Notes: generated by a model not told the origin, from the letters alone. 64,000 nt of DNA from Bacteroidales bacterium (GCA_011620595.1 WOYX01000034.1:20056-84055), one strand, 5' to 3'. Shown: positions 1 through 9,878, counted from the first letter of the stretch. Program-made: numbers and translations.

Positions 1-3000
1 CAGATATGGCAGGAATAGCAGGGCTGGAATTACCCGCATAAGCCCGTATTTGTCCCCTGTAGGTTGCAGAGGTACTTATAAAATTCAGGTTCCAGAGTGG
101 AGATGTAGTGTTTATATACGCGTTTCTGCCTGTTGGCACGGTTATATTTATTGTGCCGCCGGTGACATAACAATTGTTGGAACCAGAGCCAAGAATAAGG
201 CTGAAGTTTGATCCGGAGCCACCTGTTATTGTTGTCGGTGAAAGAATGTTAATCGTACCTCCGGTCATTTTGAAAACATTATCCGGATATGGAAGTGTGA
301 ACGATGCATAGATGTTCAGCCCGCTAATGTTATAGGTGTTTCCTTCGATATTGAGGGTGCCTCCTGACATGATGAAGGCACCCCTGTGTGCGCCCGAGAT
401 ATATGAGGTACGAATGCAGTCAGTGGTAACAACACCAGACTCAATTATTAATGCGCTCTGATCACGCATTACTATCCCCTGGTTACCATTGGCGTTAAGC
501 GTTGCCTGGTTTGAAACCCGGAGGTTGCCATATACAACTATGGAAGAGTTCGATGCCGCTGCAGAAAATGTAACATCTGCCCCGTCAAGCCATAGCTGTG
601 CATCAAGGTCTATGTTGTAAACGGCATCGCCTGAAAGACTGGGTAACACAATATTAGGTCCGAGACGAACGGTTCCGGCAAGAAGACCCAGAGCATTTGG
701 ATTTTCAATGGCCGGAGGATCATTTGATGGCGGGCTTGACTGCAGATTGGACCTTCCGAACAACTTGAAATTGGTATTATTACTGGCATCTATATTAAGA
801 ATATAGGTCTTGTCAATACCCTTGTCAATTTCTATCCTGTAAAAATCACTCTGTCCGTTGCAAATGAGGTTCTGGTTTGCATTGGGATTATTGAAGACCA
901 GGTCAGATCTGCCGTTGGAGGGCGCTGTTGTGTAACCGGGGGTAGCCTGATTGGTCATCCTCACCACCCCTTCGTTTGTAAAATCTCCGTTGACTATAAA
1001 CCTGTGATTGGCATTTCCCGTTCCAATGCCTATGCTTCCGCTGGTACTGACATCAACATTACCTGCCACCGTCACATTCCGTCCTGTTGAGGAGCCGTCA
1101 TTAATCTGAAGCTTCCCGCTGGTAATGGTCAGGTTCCCGTTAAGGGTCATATTACCTGTCAGCGTTGCTACTATGGCCGAGGATGAAAGATTTATTATCA
1201 GGTTATTATATGACAGCTGGGAGAATGTAAAATTTGAAGTGTTGTAATATTCCACCGTACCTCCATCCTCTGAAACAAAATTACTCCAGTCACCGGAGGG
1301 AAATGCACTTGTCTGCAATCGTACAAGTCCTGCTCCACGTATAACAGTGAAGTTTTGTGTTGTATAGGTCCCGAGGTCAAGAATTCCCCCCTCATTGATC
1401 TGAAGAGAAAGGACGCTTTCGCCATTTGCTGTTATGGATACCGTACGGCCATTAAGTATAACAACCCTGTCTGTTGCTGATGGTACTCCCGGGCTAACGG
1501 ACAGTGTTCCTGACGGATCCTTGGTCCATGTGCCTGCTGAGTTCCATGATCCTGACTGGTAGGAGTAGTATGTTCCATAGACCGGCTCCTCGCGTGCGGT
1601 CCACTGGCCGCTGAGAGTTGAGGTTCCCGATACGGTCATCGGATTTGTTCCTGCTGCACTGTAAAAAGCCGGCTGAGCCCAGACGCCTCCGGAATAAAGA
1701 TAAGGAACGTACTTAGTCTGATCACCACCGGATCCCACTTCTCCGGGGTTAATATATGTAAGCTTTATATTTGCGGATATCCCGCTTATGCCGGTGGTTG
1801 AAACACTCCAGTATTTCATCAGATCAGTACTGGCAGCGGCCGGAGGCCCCGGAGCCGTACCCGCAACAGCCCTGACACTGATGCTTCCTGTTCCGGTAAC
1901 GGTAGCTGTAAGAGCCGCAATTTCAAAAGGAGTGTAATTAGTGCCGGTTCCTACCGGGTAAACAACGGAAAAGGCAGAGGCAGTGGTTCCCAGTTTAATA
2001 AGGCTTCCACTACCGTCGCACACAATCATATGGGTATTGTTGAATGATCCGGAAGTTGTAATTGTTGCCCCTGTCCCAATTGTAAGATCATAGGCCCCGG
2101 ATCCGAGACTGAGGTTTCCATTGCTGAGGCTCAGGATTCCGGCAACAGATATACTGCCCTGCATTGTTTTGGTACCCCCGCCACTGACAGTGATATTTCC
2201 GTAAGACTGAGCTGATATATCCTGTGCTCCGGCAAAGCCATATACAACCGTTGAGCCCGGGTCAATAATTTCAATGCCAGACCACACTGTATTTGATGAT
2301 ACATTATGATTGTATGTTGCCCCATTATCGAGTTGAAAAGTTGTGGCTGCAGAAAGAGATATTGCTGAATTAGCGGTAAGAGATGCTCCACTTTCCACCT
2401 CTACTTTTGTGTTGCTGCCCGAAACGCTCCAGGCTGAGCCGGCTGTCATGGAATTAGAAGCCTGAATGACAAATGTCTGGTTGTTGGCCGTAAAACTTGC
2501 CGGACTGCTACCCCCTCCGGCTCTGTTTGTATTCCAGCTTGAAAGAAGTGCCGGATCAGAATTTTGGGAATAATATATTAAACTGGGCGGTGCAATATTC
2601 AGAGTATAATCTTCAACTTCACCGTCGAACCCCGTATCACAGGAAGCAGGATATGCACGATACCTGGCAGAAACCCTCATCCTGACAGTGCCGGTGACGG
2701 CTCCGGCAGGAACGGTAATGCTCAGCGGGCTCAGGCTGGAAGGACCATTGGCTGTGTTGACAGCAGTGCCAAGGTTATAGGATTCTCCGGAATCATTAAA
2801 ACTTCCATTCCCGTTCCAGTCAATCCATGCCATTGCATTAACGGTATAGGGGCCATCTGTATTCAGGTTGACGGTCAGGTTATAAGAGCTGCTCTTGATA
2901 ACATCGGTAACCAGCGATGTGTAATCACTATATCCTAAAGGTTTGCCGCTGGAGTTGCTGATCGTATTGATATTTACATAAGTTATGCTTGTCTGGTAAG

Positions 3001-3991
3001 TCATATTACCGCTTGAAGTACAATAGGTAACTATTGAATTCCCAGTTACGGCAACGTTTTTAACGGCAGAACCTCCCCCGCTGTTTGTAATATTACCGCT
3101 ATAATTCGTGCCGGGATTTGTCGGGCTAAACCGGGCATAAATAGTAGTCGCAGCCAGTGTCGACGATGTAAAAGGAACATTAATTGATGAGGCAAAGCCG
3201 GAACCGGAGCTTAATGAGACCTCAAAGTTGGACGGTGCCGCAACGTTAATATTCCCTGCGGAGGGAAATAGCCCCGCACCGGAAAGTGTATAGGTCATGT
3301 TGGATGACGTCGAACCGCTGGCTGCAAAACCAAAATCGAGACTTGTCGGCGTAACAAAAAGGCCGGGAGGATTCCCTTTTATTTCAATATTATCTATTCG
3401 GTTATAACCTGAAGCACTTACCGTACCACCCCCTATTGAGGTGTTTGAGGTCATTATCCAGCGAAGCTGAAGAGCAGCCTGATTGTCACATGCGGCAGGC
3501 AGGGCGAGATTATTTAATACGCCTGTTGTGAAATTATTTTCGACAGTAATTGAGCCCCCGGATACCGCAACCCATCCTCCACCAATATTATACTCAAGTC
3601 TAAAATCTTTCGGGCTTTTTGTTGAGCCCTGATCACGTCCTCTTTGAGCAGATGAGACGGTTATATTATAGTACCCCGTGGTAACAATGTTAATGTACCA
3701 GTATTTTGATCCGCTGCCATTATTCCATGATGTAGCCTGGGCGCAGTTTGTGCTTGCCCCGTTGTTGGAATAGTCAATTGCAGAAGTTCCCCCTACTGTA
3801 GAAATGGTTTTTGCCGCATTTGCGGCAATACCCCCATCGCAGATTGCATTATCCGGATCGTTGGGGAAATTCCATGTTGCTAATGTTGTCTGCCCCAACG
3901 CTGTGTTGTCCAGCCCCGACAAGATGATAAGTACAGCGCTGAAAATCAACGTCCTTAATAAGTCTTTACTGCATGGTGATAGTTTATTCAT
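1..3991 (-). CDS. Large secreted GEVED-domain surface/adhesin-like protein, C-terminus truncated by window edge
   Basis: Read manually on the minus strand from ATG at 3991 (MNKLSPCSKDLLRTLIFSAVLIILSGLDNTALGQ, signal peptide-like). The frame agrees at the GEVED site (near 2610-2630: CDTGFDGEVEDYTLNI) and at the left edge (RAYAGNSSPAIPAIS). Low-complexity Ser/Thr/Gly/Asn-rich beta-strand composition. Missing from the ORF track because it has no stop in the window. Confidence 0.85.
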   Translation of the reverse strand, partial: MNKLSPCSKDLLRTLIFSAVLIILSGLDNTALGQTTLATWNFPNDPDNAICDGGIAANAAKTISTVGGTSAIDYSNNGASTNCAQATSWNNGSGSKYWYINIVTTGYYNITVSSAQRGRDQGSTKSPKDFRLEYNIGGGWVAVSGGSITVENNFTTGVLNNLALPAACDNQAALQLRWIMTSNTSIGGGTVSASGYNRIDNIEIKGNPPGLFVTPTSLDFGFAASGSTSSNMTYTLSGAGLFPSAGNINVAAPSNFEVSLSSGSGFASSINVPFTSSTLAATTIYARFSPTNPGTNYSGNITNSGGGSAVKNVAVTGNSIVTYCTSSGNMTYQTSITYVNINTISNSSGKPLGYSDYTSLVTDVIKSSSYNLTVNLNTDGPYTVNAMAWIDWNGNGSFNDSGESYNLGTAVNTANGPSSLSPLSITVPAGAVTGTVRMRVSARYRAYPASCDTGFDGEVEDYTLNIAPPSLIYYSQNSDPALLSSWNTNRAGGGSSPASFTANNQTFVIQASNSMTAGSAWSVSGSNTKVEVESGASLTANSAISLSAATTFQLDNGATYNHNVSSNTVWSGIEIIDPGSTVVYGFAGAQDISAQSYGNITVSGGGTKTMQGSISVAGILSLSNGNLSLGSGAYDLTIGTGATITTSGSFNNTHMIVCDGSGSLIKLGTTASAFSVVYPVGTGTNYTPFEIAALTATVTGTGSISVRAVAGTAPGPPAAASTDLMKYWSVSTTGISGISANIKLTYINPGEVGSGGDQTKYVPYLYSGGVWAQPAFYSAAGTNPMTVSGTSTLSGQWTAREEPVYGTYYSYQSGSWNSAGTWTKDPSGTLSVSPGVPSATDRVVILNGRTVSITANGESVLSLQINEGGILDLGTYTTQNFTVIRGAGLVRLQTSAFPSGDWSNFVSEDGGTVEYYNTSNFTFSQLSYNNLIINLSSSAIVATLTGNMTLNGNLTITSGKLQINDGSSTGRNVTVAGNVDVSTSGSIGIGTGNANHRFIVNGDFTNEGVVRMTNQATPGYTTAPSNGRSDLVFNNPNANQNLICNGQSDFYRIEIDKGIDKTYILNIDASNNTNFKLFGRSNLQSSPPSNDPPAIENPNALGLLAGTVRLGPNIVLPSLSGDAVYNIDLDAQLWLDGADVTFSAAASNSSIVVYGNLRVSNQATLNANGNQGIVMRDQSALIIESGVVTTDCIRTSYISGAHRGAFIMSGGTLNIEGNTYNISGLNIYASFTLPYPDNVFKMTGGTINILSPTTITGGSGSNFSLILGSGSNNCYVTGGTINITVPTGRNAYINTTSPLWNLNFISTSATYRGQIRAYAGNSSPAIPAIS

Positions 3992-4044
3992 TACTTTCTC
4001 AGAACCAAAAAGTGAATATTAAAAGACAGAACGCTTATTGAAAT

Positions 4045-4890
4045 TCAGTCCAATTTCAATTCTGCCTCGGCATATTTTTCAGGTTTTACATCGGAGGATG
4101 CAGAGAAGGTAACCCGCAGTTTGCCGGTGCTGAAATCAACGCCAGGGACATTTTGAAGGTTAAATTCAAATTTTCTGACGGTGTTGGGCGTATAGACCGC
4201 CAGACCATTGGCAATGCCCACACGGGTTATCACACCGCCGGGTGATATATGGTCAACGGAGATATCACCGTAAACAGAATAGTCTCCTGCGCGATTGAAT
4301 TTAAATGCAACCCTGGGAACAGTGTCATTGACAAAATTCAGGGCCAGATCTGTGAGAAAGACATTTACAGAGGGTTCTCCCACCCTTATTATTACCGGGA
4401 TGGTTATCCCGAATACAGGCACCAGCTTGATGGAGATGGTTGAAGGATCCTGCTGTACCTGCGGTTCTTCACCGAGGGGCTTCTCCTTGGGCACGGCCCT
4501 GAAATAGAGATGAGACCTGTATTCGCCTGGCTCCAGCTCCCTGATTCTTGTTGCCTGGATTTTTATCGTCTGTACTTCATCAGGGCTCAGGGTTACTGAC
4601 CTGGGAAAGAACCGCAGGTAGGGACTTGCGAACTGCTGTCCTTCATCAGGTTCGGTGATTGTTTCAAAGGCACCCTCTTCGGTCATCCTGATCTGCACGA
4701 ACGAGATGTTGTAGGTGGCCGTGTCGTTTCCGATGTTGGCCAGGCTCAGGTCCACCGACCTCTGCCGGGCATCAAGAACCACTCGTCTGGGGGTGACGAG
4801 AAGGTCGCCCTGTGCCCTTGCAATAAATGGAAAAAAAACCTGAATTAGGATCAGGCCTGCCGTAAAAAGCCGCATAGATAGCTTTGTCAT
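4045..4890 (-). CDS. PapD-like periplasmic (fimbrial-type) molecular chaperone
   Basis: 281 aa; signal peptide; Ig-like N-domain (GDLLVTPRRVVLDARQRSVDLSLANIGNDTATYNISFVQIRMTEEG) and GEYRSHLYFRAVP motif typical of PapD-like chaperones. Confidence 0.85.
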   Translation of the reverse strand: MTKLSMRLFTAGLILIQVFFPFIARAQGDLLVTPRRVVLDARQRSVDLSLANIGNDTATYNISFVQIRMTEEGAFETITEPDEGQQFASPYLRFFPRSVTLSPDEVQTIKIQATRIRELEPGEYRSHLYFRAVPKEKPLGEEPQVQQDPSTISIKLVPVFGITIPVIIRVGEPSVNVFLTDLALNFVNDTVPRVAFKFNRAGDYSVYGDISVDHISPGGVITRVGIANGLAVYTPNTVRKFEFNLQNVPGVDFSTGKLRVTFSASSDVKPEKYAEAELKLD

Positions 4891-4920
4891 TATATCAGGT
4901 TTTAGTGTTTCTTTCAGCGG

Positions 4921-5454
4921 TCAGTTAAACTCAAATGTTATTGTGTAAGTACCCGTATAAACTCCCACGGGATTATCATTCAGGGTTCCTACATTTAGTG
5001 TGGCCCCCACATATACCACCTGAGATCCGTTTTCCAGCACGCCGGCTCCCGGCTCTGCCTCCGGCACTGACCGCCACTCTTCCACCGTCATGGTTCTGGC
5101 CGATCCCATGTGCGTTATGGTAACCGGATCCGAAGGCAGGCTTACAGTAAAAGCCACCCCCGGATCTCCGGTGACATAAAAACTTGCAGCGCTGTGAGTA
5201 CCGCTGCCCGGCCATACGCTGCCCATGACCGAGATAGAGCTTTCCGGTGTAAGTATAAGCTTGCCTCCCTGTGGCCCCGGTGAAAATTTACCAAAACTCA
5301 GCTGTGTGGTCTCCGTGGCAGCCAGCGTTGAAATAACCTCTGCAGTAATATGACCTGTTACCGTCGAGGCTGTCGCTGACTGTGCCTCCGCCGTAACGGC
5401 GGAGACACAGGTTAAACATATTAGGCTAATAAATACAAGTCTGAGCCTTTTCAT
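4921..5454 (-). CDS. DUF4402 domain-containing secreted protein
   Basis: 177 aa; signal peptide; TASTVTGHITAEVISTLAATETTQLSFGKFSPGPQGGKLILTP pattern and C-terminal GVYTGTYTITFEFN strand typical of DUF4402. Confidence 0.8.
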   Translation of the reverse strand: MKRLRLVFISLICLTCVSAVTAEAQSATASTVTGHITAEVISTLAATETTQLSFGKFSPGPQGGKLILTPESSISVMGSVWPGSGTHSAASFYVTGDPGVAFTVSLPSDPVTITHMGSARTMTVEEWRSVPEAEPGAGVLENGSQVVYVGATLNVGTLNDNPVGVYTGTYTITFEFN

Positions 5455-5482
5455 TATGTTTAAGACAGTCTCTGATATGTTT

Positions 5483-5986
5483 CTAGTTATAATTAATAGT
5501 TACCGGGAAATTTGCAGAGGTATACACACCCGCTGCCTGGGCTGCACCAACTGACAGGGTGGCTCCTACGGTAAACGCAGCAGCACCTGTACCGTCCAAT
5601 GCAGGCGTACCGCCAGCATTATGAACAAAATCGTTTGCCGCCATTGAATTCGTCCCGTTGACAAGAGTGACATCACCGTTGGCAGGAAGAGTAATGGTGT
5701 ATGCCCGGCTGGCTTCTCCCAATATGGTAAATGATGCGGCAACACCGGCAGCGGGAGGAACAAGTGCAGGTCCGGTTGCAGTCCTGGAGTTATCGGTGCC
5801 CAGCACAACAGTTCCTGCGGTACCGGTAACGGCAATGATACCAAAATCCATGTCGCTCACCTTGGTTAGCTTAAGACCTGCGATAATGCTTGCCGTTGCC
5901 GTCGTCTGTGCTGTAGCACTTGACTGTGCAAAGCTGCCTGCGGTGAATGCGATCATGATTACTGAAAATAAAAGAATCTTTTTCAT
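5483..5986 (-). CDS. DUF4402 domain-containing secreted protein
   Basis: 167 aa; signal peptide; ATASIIAGLKLTKVSDMDFGIIAVTGTAGTVVLG and C-terminal GVYTSANFPVTINYN; paralogous to the next gene in the cluster. Confidence 0.85.
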   Translation of the reverse strand: MKKILLFSVIMIAFTAGSFAQSSATAQTTATASIIAGLKLTKVSDMDFGIIAVTGTAGTVVLGTDNSRTATGPALVPPAAGVAASFTILGEASRAYTITLPANGDVTLVNGTNSMAANDFVHNAGGTPALDGTGAAAFTVGATLSVGAAQAAGVYTSANFPVTINYN

Positions 5987-6252
5987 CTGAGATAATTTTT
6001 AAAGGTTGATAATTACTATTCGCTATGATATGATTAATTTTCTATGACATAACTAAAACTAAAGGATATTATTATTCGATGATTGAGGTTTTTCTAAAAC
6101 TATTATGTTCTGTTTCCCTTTGCACAGTTAAACATGAAACCTTCCGCAAGAGTTTCAATGTTTTGATTAAACGTAAAAATAAACTGATAAACAGGATTGA
6201 TTATTTAGACGAACGTTAAATAATTAACATCTCACTATACTTTTCAACATAA

Positions 6253-7656
6253 TCAGAAGCTGCTGCTGCCATCCCAACAGTGTGTGCAGAGTTTTTCACG
6301 TGGCAGTCCGATAGCCTGCACCAGGTCGTCAAGACGCTGGAACATAAGGGTATCCATACCTAATGTGGATGCTATCTCATTGACCATCAACGAGTATTTT
6401 TCGGAATCGGGATCAAGATAGTCTTCAATGTTCTTCTCCTCTCCCTCCAGCTTTACAACAGCCTTGCGGGCGGCAAGCTCGAGGGTTGAGCGCGACTGTG
6501 AGAAGTTGAGAAAGGGACATGGATAGAGCAGCGGCGGGCAGGCAATCCTCATGTGAAGCTCGCCGGCACCTGCTTCACGCAGGTCCTTTGTGTTGTCCCT
6601 GAGCTGCGTTCCCCTGACAATACTGTCGTCCAGAAAAACAATCGTCTTGTCTTTTGTCAGCTTCTTGTTGGGTATCAGCTTCATCCTGGCCACCAGATCG
6701 CGTTGTACCTGACGCTGCGGCATGAAGCTCCTGGGCCAGGTGGGAGTGTATTTTGAAAAGGAGCTCATGTAGGGAACAGATTTCTCGTTGACATAGCCCA
6801 GGGCATGTCCTACTCCCGAATCGGGAACACCGCAGACAAAATCGGCCTTCACCGTATCACGTTTGGCCAGCGCAGCACCACATCTGTAGCGAACCTCCTC
6901 AACATTCCTGTCTTCATATTCGGAGGTCGGAAAACCGTAATAGACCCAGAGGAAAGCACATATCTGCATCTTTTTTCCCGGTGCCTTCAGCCGAGTGAAA
7001 CCATTGGAGCGCAGATGTACTATCTCTCCGGGGCCAAGAAAATATTCAGTATCAAAGCCTGTATTGGGAAAGGAGCATGTCTCCGAAGCTACCGCCCTGG
7101 CTCCCTCCTTCCTGCCGATTACCACCGGCGTACGGCCCAGCCTGTCGCGCGCGGCAATGATACCATCCTTGGTCAGCACCAGAAGGGAACATGACCCCTT
7201 GATTTTTTCATAAACCCGGGTTATGCCCTCGACAAATGAGTCTCCCTCGCAGATGATGTTTGCAACCATCTCGGTGGGGTTGATGTTACCCATGAAGTTT
7301 TCGGTGAAATGCATTTTCCTGGCGAGGAAATAATCAGCCAGCTCGGTGATATTAACTATCCGCGATACGGTGACCAGGGCAAACGGCCCGAGATGTGAGT
7401 TGAAAAGTATGGGCTGCGGGTCAGTGTCGCTGATCACTCCCATACCACTGTTTCCGCTGAAATCCTTAAGTTCTGCTTCAAATTTGTTCCGGAAATACTC
7501 ATTCTCCAGGTTATGAATGCTCCTCCGGAAGCCTGTCCCGGAATCATAAAATACCATCCCGGCACGCTTGGTGCCCAGATGTGAATGATAATCAGTGCCG
7601 TAAAACACATCATCAACGCAGTCCCTGTCGGATACAGAACCGTAAAATCCACTCAT
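6253..7656 (-). CDS. Amidophosphoribosyltransferase (PurF) family protein with N-terminal Cys replaced by Ser
   Basis: 467 aa; N-terminal Ntn-type glutaminase-like domain (MSGFYGSV...GTKRAGM); PRPP-binding loop IVFLDDSIVRGTQ. Confidence 0.85.
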   Translation of the reverse strand: MSGFYGSVSDRDCVDDVFYGTDYHSHLGTKRAGMVFYDSGTGFRRSIHNLENEYFRNKFEAELKDFSGNSGMGVISDTDPQPILFNSHLGPFALVTVSRIVNITELADYFLARKMHFTENFMGNINPTEMVANIICEGDSFVEGITRVYEKIKGSCSLLVLTKDGIIAARDRLGRTPVVIGRKEGARAVASETCSFPNTGFDTEYFLGPGEIVHLRSNGFTRLKAPGKKMQICAFLWVYYGFPTSEYEDRNVEEVRYRCGAALAKRDTVKADFVCGVPDSGVGHALGYVNEKSVPYMSSFSKYTPTWPRSFMPQRQVQRDLVARMKLIPNKKLTKDKTIVFLDDSIVRGTQLRDNTKDLREAGAGELHMRIACPPLLYPCPFLNFSQSRSTLELAARKAVVKLEGEEKNIEDYLDPDSEKYSLMVNEIASTLGMDTLMFQRLDDLVQAIGLPREKLCTHCWDGSSSF

Positions 7657-7736
7657 AAAGCCATGTTTTTTGAAGCTGATAAAGCCGGACTAAGATAATC
7701 AAACGGCAGAAAAACGCATTGTTCTGTAATAATTAG

Positions 7737-7744
7737 TAATTTTG
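7737..7744 (+). promoter_or_regulatory. Candidate Bacteroidetes -7 promoter element (TAATTTTG)
   Basis: Match to TAnnTTTG, 23 nt upstream of the ATG at 7767. No clear -33 TTTG confirmed. Confidence 0.4.
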
Positions 7745-7766
7745 AGCCGGATAAAATAAAATACAT

Positions 7767-8675
7767 ATGGAAAATCACGAAAAATATCAGGCTGAACACA
7801 TTGAGCACAAGAAGGGTGCTCCGGTTGTCATGATAGTGTCTACGATAATCCTGACACTCGGTTTGATTGCACTTGTAGTTCTCTACTACAACCAGAAGAG
7901 CAAGATGGTTGAGATGGAGCAGGTGCTAACAGAAGAGAAAGACTCTCTGGCCAATGAGCTCCGCATGATGATGTACGGATACGATACCCTCAAGACAAGC
8001 AATGACACTCTCAATGCAGAACTGCAGCGTGAGCGCACCCGGATTCAGAAGCTCCTCGAAGTCAGCGCCTCCAATGCACAGCTGATAAGAAAATACAAGG
8101 CAGAGATCAGCACCATGCGTGAGATCATGAAAAGCTATATAGTACAGATCGACTCTCTCAATACCCGTAATCAGCTGTTAAGCGCTGAAAATGTGGAGAT
8201 ACGCGAACAGATGACGGTAGTGCAGGAGACCAACATCGAACTGGAAAAGACCAGGGAGGAGCTTACCTCCAAGGTGAGCGTCGCCTCCATGATTCAGGCC
8301 AAGGATATAGTTGCCATGGCACTTAACAAAAAACGGAAGGAGACAGACCAGATCAGGAACCTCGATAAGGTGAGGGTATGCTTCACTCTCAGGGAAAATC
8401 CGATCGCCGAAGCAGGCAACAAGATTGTCTATCTCAGAGTAGTCCGCCCTGATCAGCTGGTGATCACCAGCTCCCCGGACAACCTGTTTGAGGTTAACGG
8501 TGAACAGCTTATTTTCTCTGCCAACAGGGCGGTGGATTATGCCAACAATGACATTGAGATGTGTATCTTCCTTGATAACACAGGTGATTTTATCCCCGGA
8601 ACTTACAGTGTAGAGCTTTATCTCGACGGCATGAAGATCGGCACCGGAGAATTTTTGCTGCAAGGAAGGAGCTGA
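7767..8675 (+). CDS. Membrane-anchored coiled-coil protein of unknown function
   Basis: 302 aa; one N-terminal TM (APVVMIVSTIILTLGLIALVVLYY) followed by a long heptad-rich region and a beta-rich C-terminal domain. Confidence 0.8.
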   Translation: MENHEKYQAEHIEHKKGAPVVMIVSTIILTLGLIALVVLYYNQKSKMVEMEQVLTEEKDSLANELRMMMYGYDTLKTSNDTLNAELQRERTRIQKLLEVSASNAQLIRKYKAEISTMREIMKSYIVQIDSLNTRNQLLSAENVEIREQMTVVQETNIELEKTREELTSKVSVASMIQAKDIVAMALNKKRKETDQIRNLDKVRVCFTLRENPIAEAGNKIVYLRVVRPDQLVITSSPDNLFEVNGEQLIFSANRAVDYANNDIEMCIFLDNTGDFIPGTYSVELYLDGMKIGTGEFLLQGRS

Positions 8676-9806
8676 TCACAGTTCCGTCAGCAGTTCCGCA
8701 ATAATATTATCAGAGATCATCCTGCCCTGGTCTGTCAGGGCCAGGGTGTCTCTTTCCCTTTTCATCAGCCCGTAACGGATATATTTTCCTGACATGTTGA
8801 CAAGATAATCATGAAGCTCCTTGTCATAGCTATTTTCAACATGCGCCAGATCGATGCCCCATACCGTGCGAAGGGCAGTCATGATATACTCATTGAAGAG
8901 GGTAAGCCTGTCAAGCTCCTCGCGTTCAAAAGAGACCTTTCCCTCGTTTACCGACCTGATATACTCTTTGACGTCTGATACGTTCCACTGTCGCGATCTC
9001 CTGTCAAATGAATGTGCAGAGGGACCAAGGCCTATGTAGGGCACCTGCTTCCAGTAGGCCGAGTTGTGCTTTGAGATATATCCTTCAAGTGCAAAATTGG
9101 AAATCTCATAATGCAGAAAACCCTTCTCCCTCAGCAGGCTGATCAACAGCATGAACATCGAACTGCTGGTCTCCTCGTCTGTCTCGGTGAGCTTCCCCTT
9201 CTCCTTCAGGCGGTACAGGGGAGTTCCCTCCTCAATGGTAAGATGATAGGCTGAAATATGTGTCACCGGAAAAGTCAGAGTCTTCTCAATATCCTGCTTC
9301 AGATCTGCCGTGGTCATTTCCGGCATGCCATAGATAAGATCTGCAGAAACATTTTTTATTCCTTCACTGAACACTGCCTCCAGTGCTTCTGCCGATTGCC
9401 GGGCCGTGTGCCTTCTGCCCAGGTACTTCAGCCTTCCGTCATCCCAGGACTGAACTCCGACACTGATCCTGTTGACGCCAAGGGCCGCAAGGGAGCTGAT
9501 ATACCCTGCCCTGACATCATCAGGGTTTACTTCCATGGTTATCTCAGGATCACTGACAACGATGAAGTTCCTTCTCACCGCTGCCAGAATTTTTTCCGCC
9601 TGTGTCACGCTCAGCAGTGAAGGAGTGCCTCCCCCCAGGTATACGGTATCAACAGTTTCATTGTAGAGGTAGCCCGACCGTAATTCAGCCTCCCGGATGA
9701 TTGCCTCAACGAGAGCCTCCGTTTCACTGCAGTCAGTGACACTGTAAAAATCACAGTAACTGCAGAAACTCCTGCAGAATGGTATGTGGATATAGACGCC
9801 GGCCAT
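8676..9806 (-). CDS. hemW: Radical SAM family heme chaperone HemW
   Basis: 376 aa; YIHIPFCRSFCSYCDFYS radical SAM Cys motif, YLGGGTPSLL, EVNPDD, SVGVQSWDDGRLKYLGRRH. Confidence 0.93.
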   Translation of the reverse strand: MAGVYIHIPFCRSFCSYCDFYSVTDCSETEALVEAIIREAELRSGYLYNETVDTVYLGGGTPSLLSVTQAEKILAAVRRNFIVVSDPEITMEVNPDDVRAGYISSLAALGVNRISVGVQSWDDGRLKYLGRRHTARQSAEALEAVFSEGIKNVSADLIYGMPEMTTADLKQDIEKTLTFPVTHISAYHLTIEEGTPLYRLKEKGKLTETDEETSSSMFMLLISLLREKGFLHYEISNFALEGYISKHNSAYWKQVPYIGLGPSAHSFDRRSRQWNVSDVKEYIRSVNEGKVSFEREELDRLTLFNEYIMTALRTVWGIDLAHVENSYDKELHDYLVNMSGKYIRYGLMKRERDTLALTDQGRMISDNIIAELLTEL

Positions 9807-9878
9807 GATAAATATATCCTCTAAAAATACGAAAGATTCAACATTAGTTTGCTATTTTCGCAATCTCATCACCCATAT

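Noticed and set aside
6293-6306. CACGTG-containing half-site resembling parS in the PurF-like gene
   Set aside because: Only the 6-bp core and one arm match (TTTTTCACGTGGCAG); intragenic and expected by chance, unlike the 16-bp matches at 26128 and 29996.
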